Assembly: GCA_002104895.1 (NCBI GenBank)
Contig: MCFG01000001.1
Location: 1-25,000, forward strand
Origin: Anaeromyces robustus
Lineage: Eukaryota > Neocallimastigomycota > Neocallimastigomycetes > Neocallimastigales > Neocallimastigaceae
Direction of reading: 5' to 3'
Length of the DNA: 25,000 nt
In this document: piece by piece, positions 1 to 12,656 of the stretch
Layout of the letters: every line of letters begins with the position of its first letter
How positions within the stretch are numbered: the stretch's first letter is position 1
Made by a program: the position numbers and the translations under genes
The notes under the pieces: generated by a model
Seen by the model: the letters and a program-made list of their open reading frames with translations, nothing else
What the model was told of the DNA's origin: nothing
The model's database searches: none

Positions 1-1286
1 TATTTATTTAGGTTCATATTATTATCTGCTATTATTACTATTTATTTATTATTATGATTTATTTATTATTATTATTTATTATTATTATTATCATTTATTA
101 TTATTAGTATTTATTTTTTAAAAAAAAATTAAATCTATTAGCGTGTATTTCAAAAAAAAAAAAAGAATTTTTTTTTTTCTTTAACTCACTATGAAAATTC
201 TTGTTTGGTTTTACCAATATTTATAAAACTTATTTTATTCATACAAGTCGCTAAATTAGATGAAAAAAGATATGAATAAAAAATTCTTTGTCTTACTATT
301 TCGACGTCAACTCCTTTTTAATTCTCATACATTTAAGATGTACTTTAATTTAATAATGGATCCAATATATAATAATGTTAATCAAGGAAACCTATCAATT
401 ATAATTTAGACCTTTTTTTTTTTTTTTTTTATTATCACTTTTTTTTAATTATTATTATTAAAATAATTTATTATTGATAATTTTATTAAATATTAAACAT
501 AAATTCTTTATTATATTAAATTAAATAGTTCTTTTATTTTTAATATTATACAATAAATTATTAATATATATTTTAATATTCTCATAAATTAATATTATAG
601 TATATTAAAGTATAATCAAAATATAGTAATAATTTATTATTATTATATAGCTAAATGTATTACTATATATAATAATTCATATATTATTATATAGTTAAAT
701 ATTTATTATTTTAAATAATTCTTATATTATTACTATATTCTTAATATATATATATAATATATTAGTTTATATACTTATATATAAGATATTAAATAACTAT
801 TTAAAATTATTTAATTTTTATAATTTTTTTTCTTTTTTTAAAAATTTTTCAATTTAATAATCCTTCGTCTTGGAATGGTTTAGTTCGGAGGTATTTTTCT
901 GGTTAATAAAAAAAATAATTAATAAAACAGAATTAATAAAAAATTTAAATAATAAAACAAAATAATTAATAAAATAGAATTAATAAAAAATTTAAATAAT
1001 AAAGCAAAATAATTAATAAAAGAATTAATAAAATAGAATTAATAAAGCAAATAATATAATAAAATAGAATTAAAAAATAGAATTAATAAAGCAAAAAAAA
1101 TAATAAAATAGGATTAATAAAAATTAAATAATTAATAAAACGAATTAATAAAGCAAAATAATTAATAAACAGAATTAATAAAAATTAAATAATTAATAAA
1201 AAGAATTTATACTATTAAAACCAACCAAACGCACCTATCCAATAATTTATCACATGATATGAATTAATTTAAAATTAAATATAAAT
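1..1286. other. A+T-rich spacer, no gene seen
   Basis: Low-complexity A+T-rich DNA with TTA/ATT runs, poly-T tracts near 410-430 and stop codons in all frames. I see no open frame with a signal peptide, splice sites or protein motif. Two slightly GC-richer islands, about 862-905 and 1221-1246, sit on either side of an A-rich minisatellite and are discussed as a finding. The 3' part of an unrelated gene at the far left cannot be excluded, but nothing supports it. Confidence 0.6.
903..1213. repeat. A-rich minisatellite, degenerate AATTAATAAA units
   Basis: Irregular tandem repetition of units built from AGAATTAATAAA and AATTAATAAAA with occasional AAAGC. The top strand is almost free of C and poor in G and T, giving a strong A bias over about 300 bp. 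No reading frame is preserved. It resembles the array at 11218-11530 in composition but not in exact unit. Confidence 0.7.
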
Positions 1287-1295
1287 GTATAAAAG
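1287..1295. repeat. Left 9-bp target site duplication of MITE copy 1
   Basis: GTATAAAAG, identical to 2421-2429 and in the same orientation. Confidence 0.6.
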
Positions 1296-2420
1296 GAATG
1301 TGTTGCATTTCGCAATGTTGCATTTTGCAATGTTGCATTTCGCAATATGATATGGGGCGCATATTAAATTTTTGCAATGAGGCGCATAAAAAACAAATAA
1401 AAAAATGAAAAATTTTTTAACACAAATTATGAAAGCCACGTTATGAAATAAAATAAAATAGAATTTAAAAAAATTAAATAAATAAATAAAAAATATATAT
1501 ATAAATAAATGAATAGAAAATAAACAAATAAATAAATAAATATTTCTTTTCTTATTAATTACTTACAAAAAAAAAATAAAGTAAAAAAATTAAAAAAAAA
1601 AAAGCTTATTATAAAATTAAATATATTTATATAATTTTTTTGATAAATGAATAATAATAAATAAAATAAAAGATAATAAATAATATAACAGTATTATATA
1701 TGTATTTTTATTAAAAAGACGATAACAAATAATAAATAAAAAAAATAATATAAATTTTAGAATAAAGAAAAGAAACAAATAAATAAATAAATATTTTTTT
1801 ATTAATTACTTATTTACAAAAAAAAAATATAAAAATAAAAATTCATTATAAAATTAAATATTTTTATAAAATTATTTTGATTTGAAATATTAAAAAAAAA
1901 AATTCAATATTATTAAAATATTAAATAAAAAATATAATTATAAAAAAATATTCAAAAAATATTCAATATTATTAAATTATTAAATAAAAAAAATATTCAA
2001 AAAATATTCAATATTAATTAAATAAAAAATAATGAAGAAATATTCAATATTATTAAATTATTAAATAAAAAAAATATTGAAGAAATATTCAATATCATTA
2101 AATAAAAAAAAATAATGAAGAAATATTCAATATCATTAAATAAAAAAAATAAATAAAATATTATTAAAATACTAAAAAAAATTCAATATTAAAAAAATAT
2201 TTAATATTATTAAATCATTAAATAAAAATATTATTAACTAAAAAAAAATTATTAAATAAATAATTCTTTATATTATTTTTTTATTTATTTAATTATTTAT
2301 ACAATTATGCGCCCCATTGCGAAATGCAACATTGCGAATTGCAACATTGCGAAATGCAACCTACAAATCTTTGTCATGCGCCCCATTGCGAAATGCAACA
2401 TTGCGAAATGCAACTCTCCC
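1296..2420. mobile_element. Non-autonomous DNA transposon (MITE-like), copy 1, 9-bp target duplication
   Basis: The two ends carry inverted copies of a block built on GTTGCATTTCGCAAT. The left end has three 15-bp units at 1302-1346. The right end has five units in the opposite orientation at 2316-2360 and 2385-2414. GGGGCGCAT lies next to the units on both sides. The 9-mer GTATAAAAG occurs directly outside each end (1287-1295 and 2421-2429), as expected for a target site duplication. At each end exactly nine bases separate this duplication from GCATTTCG, and the same spacing is found in copy 2. The interior is A+T-rich and non-coding, so the element must depend on a transposase encoded elsewhere. 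A 9-bp duplication and GGG/GA termini suggest the Mutator superfamily; this is inference. Confidence 0.7.
1890..2230. repeat. Degenerate tandem repeats inside MITE copy 1
   Basis: Repeated blocks of ATATTCAATATTATTAAA followed by TTAAATAAAAAA, about 30-45 bp apart, with AATATTGAAGAA variants. They lie wholly inside the element. They may reflect slippage expansion of the element interior, because copy 2 also carries internal tandem repeats, of a different sequence. Confidence 0.6.
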
Positions 2421-2429
2421 GTATAAAAG
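2421..2429. repeat. Right 9-bp target site duplication of MITE copy 1
   Basis: GTATAAAAG directly after the terminal CTCCC of the element; matches 1287-1295. Confidence 0.6.
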
Positions 2430-2525
2430 CAATACAATAAAAAATTAAAAATCAAGGCAAACATTATTATATATATATTATTAAAATATATGAATATTCA
2501 ATACAACATAAATAAAATTTTTATT

Positions 2526-2557
<32 letters not shown>

Positions 2558-2852
2558 TATATAATTTTTATTGAATAGATTTTTAATATATTACATTTTT
2601 TAATAAATTATATGCAGATGAAAATATAAACAAATATTTAAAATGAATTACAATTAATATTAATACTATATTGTATTTTAAAATAAAATAAAAAAATATT
2701 GTATAAATTTTTATTATTATTATTATTTTTTATTGTATATAATATATACAAATTAATACAAATTAATATATTAAATATAAATGTATAATAACAAATAGAT
2801 AAATTTTTATTTCTTTTTTTTTTTTTTTATATAAATTTTTTTAATTCCTTCT
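2430..2852. other. 3' flank of the LRR-CBM18 gene, A+T-rich
   Basis: Poly-AT and ATT runs, including an (AT)n stretch around 2541-2563. No coding signal. The TAA stop of the minus-strand gene is at 2853-2855, so this is where its 3' untranslated region must lie. The composition is too A+T-rich for a poly(A) signal to be informative. Confidence 0.5.
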
Positions 2853-5888
<3,036 letters not shown>

Positions 5889-5968
5889 TTTTTTTTTCTG
5901 AAATTATTTGTGTTTAAATAGTACAATAATAGTTATAAAATGGATATAATAGAATTTTTTAATGTTTA

Positions 5969-5976
5969 TTTATATA
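5969..5976 (-). promoter_or_regulatory. Possible TATA box of the LRR-CBM18 gene
   Basis: TATATAAA on the minus strand, 81 bases upstream of the ATG at 5888, in a slightly GC-richer context (CCCTC just before it). In DNA this A+T-rich such a match is weak evidence alone. Confidence 0.3.
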
Positions 5977-6582
5977 GAGGGTAATTAAAAATATAGAGAG
6001 AAATGTTTAAAAAATATTTCTTTTCTTATATAAAAATTATAAAAAAATACAAAACGTCTTTTATAATTTATATATAAGAACAAATGTTTTTTTTTTATTA
6101 TTATTTTAAAAGAAAACTTCAAATTGTATAGATTTTAATGTATATGTTTAAAATACATAGGATATATTAATTATTATATATTAACATTATTTTTTTTATT
6201 AAAAAATAACTTATTTAATATTATATTTTGAATTAATTACAATCTAATTTAAAAAAAAAAAATAAACAATAAACAATAATATATATGATTTTTTTTAAAA
6301 AAAAATAAAAAGTTTAACATATACGTTTTTCATTTATTGTTGATAATTTAGTAATTAATATTAATAATTATTAATATTAGATTAAAGTTTCTGATGATTT
6401 AATATTTCAAATAAAATAAATTTAAAAATATATAGTTTTTTGTAATTTATTTTGAATTTGAATCTTTTTTGCCACTGACCATGATTATCTCAAAATATTG
6501 TTTTTTATTTTACTATATTATATTTTTATTATTATTAAAAAATTATATATTTAAAATTAAATAATATAGCAATGATTAATAA

Positions 6583-6625
<43 letters not shown>
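6583..6625. repeat. (AAT)14 microsatellite
   Basis: Uninterrupted AAT units, followed by a short degenerate continuation to about 6650. Confidence 0.9.
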
Positions 6626-6820
6626 GAAATAAAATAATAATAATTATCATCATCATCCATTATTAGTTTTATTGTTTTTATAATTTAATGAAATTATTTT
6701 AATATACAAAAGCAACAACAACGAAAAAATATGATTTGTTTTTTTAATATATATATATGTTAATACTAAAATGGTTCAATAATTCATGATAGTTTTCTTT
6801 CCTTTCCTTTTGTAACAAAA

Positions 6821-6855
<35 letters not shown>

Positions 6856-7780
6856 TAATTCATTATAATTGTTTTTATTTATATATATTTTTTTATTTTT
6901 ATTTAATATATATATTTTTAATATGAATTATTTATTTATAATGCTTTGAAGTTTGTTTTTTTTTATATTTTCTTTTTTAAAGAAATAATTTTAATATATT
7001 TAAGTTAAAAAAAAAAAAAACATGTAAAAAAAAAAAAAAGAATGAATATTCCATAAATTTATATTACTATTTATATTACGAAAATGAAAAATTTAACAGT
7101 TTAAAGAGAAAATAATTATAATTAGTTTCAATATTATAAATATTAATAATATTCTGAAAGTTATTATCTGTTTATCTAACTAAATGATATAATATGTTCT
7201 TTTAGAATGTAATAAATAAGTTATAATATATTATGATGTTTACATTAGGTGAGAAGATTTATATTCATTGTATTAGGAATGGTTAGAGGATTGAAATTTT
7301 TGGTATATAATGTTGTCTATTATACATTTATTTGATAATGAATATTTATTTTTTATTAATATATGAAATGTTAATTAGAATAATTTAATGGGTCTAACTA
7401 TAAAAAAATTCTATAAACCTTCAATTTCTTAATCATTTTATTAATAATAAATTAACATATAAATTAAAGAAAGAAAGAAAAAATAACATATATTATATAT
7501 TATTACTTAAAAAAAAAAATGACAAGAAAAGAAAACAATGGAAATAATTTCTAATTTTTTAAAATGATAATGAAAATGAAAAATATTTTTATATTATTTA
7601 AAAAATGATTAATAAATTATTATTTTTCTGTATTACTACTATTAATATGTATTAATAGAATTATTCTTTAATTATTTAAATGTATGAAATATTAATGTAG
7701 TTTAAACTTCTTAGTATTAATATTACATATAATCTAAAATATATTATTTTATTTAAATATATATATATTTATTATTATTT

Positions 7781-7880
7781 TTTTTTCTGTTTTTTCTGTT
7801 TTTTGTCTTTTTTTTTTTTCTGTTTTTTCTGTTTTTTGTCTTTTTTTTTTTTCTGTTTTTTCTGTTTTTTGTCTTTTTTT
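7781..7880. repeat. 33-bp polypyrimidine tandem repeat, three copies
   Basis: Each unit is TTTTTTCTGTTTTTTCTG followed by TTTTTTGTC and a T run. The CTG landmarks fall at 7787, 7820 and 7853, so the period is exactly 33 bp. The array is followed by a further T run. The strand is almost pure pyrimidine apart from three G per unit. Confidence 0.85.
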
Positions 7881-9285
7881 TTTTTTTTTTTTTTTTTTAA
7901 TTCAAATTCATTTACTAATTTATTTTTATTAATAATTAATAATTAGTAGAAATATAAGAATTAATATAATTTATGGGAAGATTTAATTATAAATATTAAT
8001 TTTATGCTAGTAATAAAAGTTTAATAATTTATATTTCAGTTATATTATTAAAATAGAATTACACAAAAATTTTTTTAAATAATTTTTATTTTTTTTTTTT
8101 TTTAAAATACAGAAAGATACTCATTTTGTAATAAAAATATATGCATCTTTATATATTTTTTTATTACAAAATGGAAAAAATCAAATTATTTTTAATTATT
8201 TAATTTTTTTTATTTAAATTTATTTCCTTTTTATCTTTTTAAAGTGGATGAACTATAAATATTTTGATAAATGTATTATTAATATTATTAAAAAAATATT
8301 TTATAGTAATAAAAAGAGTTATATTTAATATTCAAATTTCTGGAAAAAAAATGAATACTTCATTAATAAAAAAATATAAACTATTATTTGTATATCATAA
8401 ATATAAAACTAAAAAAAAAAATATGTTTTAATTGTCTATAAAAAATTTTTTTTTCCAAATTAAATATAAATATTATATTTTGTATTAATATTTTGGAAAA
8501 AAAATTATATTATTTGGAACATTTGAATAGTTTATAAATTTTTAGCATAAACTTAATTAAATAATTGTGTAACCTAAAAAATAATTTAATAGAAAAAAAA
8601 AATATTTCATATAAAATTTTATAAAATATTTCTGTATTATTAATAAAATTATTCTGTATTTAAATAATTTAATTTTTTTTTTACATAAATGAAAATAAAA
8701 AAAAAAAACAAAACAAAGAAATAAAATAAAATAAAAATTAAAAATTAAATAATAATTATAAAATATTATTGAAAAGAATATAATTCTTTTTTTTAATTAT
8801 ATATTATGTAATATTTCAATAGTTTATTAATGAAAGTAAGTTTTTTAAAAATAGTAAATACATACTTTAAAAAAAAATATATTTATGTAATTGCATTGCT
8901 AAATATATAGAAAATATCTATAATTTTGAATATTATTTTTTTATTTTTATTTTAATTTTTCCTTTTTTGATATTATTTTTAATACTACAAAAGTGTTTTA
9001 ATTTACAAATTAAACCATTAATTATAATAAATTAAATTTAAAATTAAAATCTATAGAATATAAATCAAAATATGCAAAAATAAATGAAAAGAAAAAAAGA
9101 AACAAAACCAAGATAAGTCACCAAAAAAATAAAATTATAAAATAAGATTTATTATAATTAAGTTTTAATTTATAAATAATAAAGAGAATAATAAAAAATA
9201 TATTATGATAATATAAAAAAATATATAGTTAGGAATAATATTTTTTATAATATAAAAAATAATTATTTGATAGTTTTCAAAAAAG

Positions 9286-9294
9286 TATATAAGG
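9286..9294 (+). promoter_or_regulatory. Probable TATA box of the starch-binding protein gene
   Basis: TATATAAGG, 247 bases before the ATG at 9533. It is followed by a mixed-composition stretch (GATCAAAAAAGTACATTC) that stands out from the A-rich leader after it. A very similar TATATAAAGGAC lies 267 bases before the CE4 gene start. Confidence 0.4.
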
Positions 9295-9355
9295 ATCAAA
9301 AAAGTACATTCAGTTAGTTCTTTGCGATTAAAATAAAAAAAAATAAAATATATAA

Positions 9356-9386
<31 letters not shown>

Positions 9387-9532
9387 ATAAAAAATAAAAA
9401 AATAAAAATAAAAAAATAAAGTTATAATTATAATTATAATAACAAACTAATTTATTAAAAAAAAAACTTAATATAATATAATATAATTTAATAAATAAAA
9501 ATAGAATTATTATTAATAAAAATTATCTCAAA

Positions 9533-10954
9533 ATGAAATCTTTAAATACCTTGTTTTTCTTATGTACTTTCTTTTTAAGTCAGATCTTTTCTACTTATGC
9601 ATCTCCAATTTCCTTTGAAAATGAGCTTGAAAAGAGATCTTATACTCCTTTTGAATTACATACTTCTGCTATTTATTTCTTAAAACCAGAAGGTTGGGGT
9701 GATGATATTTATGCTTATCATTATTCTAATGATGCCTCAATGAACACCTCTCCATACCAAAATTGGCCAGGTACTAAAATGAGAAAAAATGAAGGTGGCT
9801 TTTATTATGATATTTTCTACAATCAATATTTTATGAATGGTAACAGAAAAGTTATTTTCACTGATGGTAAGAATCAAATTCCAGCTGCTATGCAAGAAGG
9901 TTTCAACTTAGTTATTGATGGTGTTTATAATAAAAATGGTATTATTGGTATCAGTTATTACAAGCCAGAATCTGATTCAGTCTTTAACTCTTTAAGATAT
10001 AATAATCTTGTTAAATTATATTACAAAGGTAAAGTCGGTAAAGGTTCTAAAGTTATTGCTCATTATAAAATGGATAATGGTTCATGGTCTGATGCTCTTC
10101 TTACTCCTTTTGATTCCCAAAATCGTACTGGATATTATCATTTATTACTCAATATTGGTCATGCTAAGAAATTCACCGTTGCTTTTCATAATGATCAATT
10201 CGTCGCTCCATATGACTGGGATAATGGTTATGGTGAAAACTACACTTTCGAAAGTTATTCTAACTTCATTGTTTCTCCAGAATATAAAAATGTTAAATCT
10301 GTTTCTAAGAGATCTTTTATTTCATTTGAAGCAACTACATCTGCTATTTATTTCAAGAAACCAGAAAATTGGGGTGAAGATGTTTACGTTTATCATTATT
10401 CTAATGATGCTTCAATGAATACTTATCCATACCAAGAATGGCCAGGTACTAAAATGAACAAAAAGAATGGTATTTACTTCAAAATCTTCTACAATCAATA
10501 TTTCATTAGTGGTAACAGAAAAGTTATTTTCACCGATGGTAAGAATCAAGTTCCAGCTGTTATGCAAGAAGGTTTCAATTTAGTTATTGATGCTGTTTAT
10601 AATGAAAATGGTATTATTGGTATTAGTTATGATAGACCACAATCCGATTCTATCGTTAATCATTTAAGATATGGTAATATTGCTAAATTATATTATAAGG
10701 GCAAAGTCGGTAGAGGTTCTAATGTTATTGCTCATTATCAAAAAGATAATGGTTCATGGGCCGATGCTCTTCTTACTCCTTTTGATTCTAACGGTTACAC
10801 TGGATATTACACTTCAGTTCTTGATTTAGGTAATGCTAATGAACTTAAAATTGCTTTCCACAATAAAGATTTCCAAAAGCCATATGATTGGGATAACAGT
10901 AATGGACAAAATTATAATTTCAATAAATTCTCTAACTTTGTCATTACTAATTAA
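9533..10954 (+). CDS. Secreted tandem starch-binding protein, 2x (CBM26-CBM25-like), with Lys-Arg processing sites
   Basis: 473 residues in one exon. Residues 1-23 are a signal peptide ending STYA, followed by a short acidic pro-segment and Lys-Arg at 34-35. About 225 residues are then repeated, and the second copy follows another Lys-Arg at 259-260. Each copy has a CBM26-like module (about 45-142 and 270-367) with YF-x-KP-x-x-WG, WPGTKM and KVIFTDGKNQ. Each also has a CBM25/CBM53-like module (about 158-247 and 382-471) with a GSW-x-DAL segment and a YDWDN...NY ending. These families bind starch granules and alpha-glucans and are best known as add-ons of bacterial amylases. No catalytic domain is present, so the protein itself probably only binds. 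The copies are close: 35 of 39 residues match from NRKVIFTDG onward, which indicates a fairly recent internal duplication of 675 bp. The start codon follows an A-rich leader (CTCAAAATGAAA). Cleavage at Lys-Arg would release two like units; this is inference. Confidence 0.85.
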   Translation: MKSLNTLFFLCTFFLSQIFSTYASPISFENELEKRSYTPFELHTSAIYFLKPEGWGDDIYAYHYSNDASMNTSPYQNWPGTKMRKNEGGFYYDIFYNQYFMNGNRKVIFTDGKNQIPAAMQEGFNLVIDGVYNKNGIIGISYYKPESDSVFNSLRYNNLVKLYYKGKVGKGSKVIAHYKMDNGSWSDALLTPFDSQNRTGYYHLLLNIGHAKKFTVAFHNDQFVAPYDWDNGYGENYTFESYSNFIVSPEYKNVKSVSKRSFISFEATTSAIYFKKPENWGEDVYVYHYSNDASMNTYPYQEWPGTKMNKKNGIYFKIFYNQYFISGNRKVIFTDGKNQVPAVMQEGFNLVIDAVYNENGIIGISYDRPQSDSIVNHLRYGNIAKLYYKGKVGRGSNVIAHYQKDNGSWADALLTPFDSNGYTGYYTSVLDLGNANELKIAFHNKDFQKPYDWDNSNGQNYNFNKFSNFVITN

Positions 10955-11734
10955 TAATTTTATTAATAATAAAAAACAAAAAAAAAAGGTTATTTAAATA
11001 TATAATTATATATTTAAATATGAAATAAAAAATAATTTTATAATTTATATATTTATTTATAAATTATTAAAAAAAAAATAGCATATATGCACATTTTTTA
11101 AATCAAATAATAAATTTATTATTTCAATGTCTAATGATTATATAATAATATGTTATTAATTAATCATTGACACTAAAAAAAATAAAATATTTAAAATAAC
11201 CATATTTTAATTCTAAATTATATAAAACTAAAATTATAAAAAATTAAAATAATAAAAGCAAAAAATAAAAATAATAAAATATAAAAAATAAAAACAAGAA
11301 ATAAAAATAATAGAATATAAAATAATAAAAACAAAAAATAAAAATAATAAAATATAAAACAATAAAAGCAAAAAATAAAAATAATAAAATATAAAACAAT
11401 AAAAATAATAGAATATAAAATAATAAAAAAAAAACAAAAAATAAAAATAAAAATAATAAAATATAAAACAATAAAAATAATAGAATATAAAATAATAAAA
11501 AAAAACAAAAAATAAAAATAAAAAAAAAATTTTTAACTATTAAATAAACATATATTTATTATTTTTGTAGTGTTAAATTAATTAAAAGATAATAATTAAT
11601 AATAATTGTTTTCTTTATTAATAATTAAAAACTAGAATTTATTTAAATAATAAAATTGAGGAGAATTTGTTATTAAATTATTTATATATTATTAATTAAT
11701 TATATTTTAATTATTATACATTACAAGTTTTATA
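10955..11734. other. A+T-rich spacer after the starch-binding protein gene
   Basis: This must hold the 3' untranslated region of the upstream gene, followed by A-rich minisatellite DNA. Apparent minus-strand frames at 11218-11508 read as Phe/Ile/Tyr/Leu only and come from the repeat. No other gene is seen. Confidence 0.6.
11218..11530. repeat. A-rich minisatellite (AAAATAATAAAATATAAAAC-type units)
   Basis: Tandem, imperfect repetition of units such as AAATAAAAATAATAAAATA and AAAACAATAAAAGC, with a larger period of roughly 40-50 bp. The top strand is nearly free of G and C, so long frames open on the minus strand by chance. Confidence 0.8.
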
Positions 11735-11804
<70 letters not shown>

Positions 11805-11862
11805 GTAATAATAATAGTAATAATAATAATAGTAATAATAATAATAATAAGAAGAAGAAGAA
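11735..11862. repeat. (AAT)n microsatellite with AGT variants and a GAA end
   Basis: About 35 AAT units, then interspersed AGT units, ending in GAAGAAGAAGAA. It lies 70-80 bp before the LINE insertion point. Confidence 0.9.
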
Positions 11863-11930
11863 ATATTGTAAAATATTTTATTAATTTTTTTTCATTATTT
11901 TTATGTATTTGTATATAAATAAAATTTCAA

Positions 11931-11941
11931 TATTATTTGTG
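11931..11941. repeat. 5' target site duplication of the LINE (11 bp)
   Basis: TATTATTTGTG, identical to 17041-17051 just after the A tail. The exact left limit is uncertain by one or two A because the tail is also A. Confidence 0.85.
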
Positions 11942-12612
11942 TCCCTGGGATGGAGTTTTATCCATCGAACTCCTGAGGGTATCAAGCATTGCAAATTTGG
12001 ATGCTATGGTGGTACAATTTGATATGAGTACTATATCAAATTGGGCATTATGCGCAATGATAATGTTTGGTTTTTTTTTTTTTTTTAGTACTAATTTACA
12101 AAAAAGAACCCATAATGATTTCTCGGAGGAAATCATTCTTTTTTGTATGGTACAATTATTGGCTTGCATACTGAGCCTTTAATTGGACATTATATTCAGC
12201 TATAATGTGTGGAAAAATTAAGGATTATGCGCAACGGTAATGCTTGGGAAAAATTTTCAGTATCATATAGGTTTCTTTTGTCTTTTAGTCAAATAAATCA
12301 AAAATTCTTTCTTACCCATAAAGTAATAATTATTTTAAACACACTACAAATCTATCAAATTAATGAAAATTTCAGAAGTACTACATATTTTAGAAAATAC
12401 AGCGATCAAAAAATTTACGAACTAAAGTGGAATTTACAATATCAGTGAAAATTAATATACTTACTTAATTTTTTAGTCTATCTTCAACTTAATTCTTATC
12501 AAGTTTTTCAAGTTTTTTATATTTATATTCTTAGATATATATATATATATTTATATTTTTTACATATATTTCTTTTATTATATTTTACTTCAATACTCAT
12601 TTTAAAATAATA

Positions 12613-12656
<44 letters not shown>

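Larger units (their letters stand above)
5889..9532. other. 3.6 kb spacer between divergent genes, no gene seen
   Basis: A+T-rich DNA with stops in every frame. It must hold the promoters of the minus-strand LRR gene (start 5888) and the plus-strand starch-binding protein gene (start 9533). It contains an (AAT)n tract at 6583-6625, an (AT)n tract around 6825-6851, a 33-bp polypyrimidine repeat array at 7781-7880, and many homopolymer A or T runs. An open minus-strand frame at 9165-9386 is only poly-Phe/Ile/Tyr read from A-rich DNA. No tRNA-like or GC-rich island stands out. Confidence 0.6.

Noticed and set aside
862-905. GC-richer patch as a possible tRNA gene
   Set aside because: GGTTTAGTTCGG recalls a T-loop, but no acceptor or anticodon stems can be paired around it.
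9165-9386. Minus-strand frame of 73 codons starting with poly-Phe
   Set aside because: It lies over the A-rich leader and TATA region of the plus-strand starch-binding gene and is an effect of A runs.
10008-10418. Plus-strand frame of 136 codons inside the starch-binding protein gene
   Set aside because: Shadow of the real frame; Leu/Ile-rich with no motif, while the overlapping frame has clear domains.
11218-11508. Three overlapping minus-strand frames rich in Phe, Ile, Tyr and Leu
   Set aside because: They arise from an A-rich minisatellite without stop-forming triplets on that strand; composition is not that of a membrane protein gene and no flanking signals exist.
11933-12448. Short frames in the LINE leader as a possible ORF1 (gag-like) protein
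   Set aside because: The longest are 78-81 codons, overlap on opposite strands and show no RNA-binding or zinc-knuckle motif; hairpins and a T16 run cross them.
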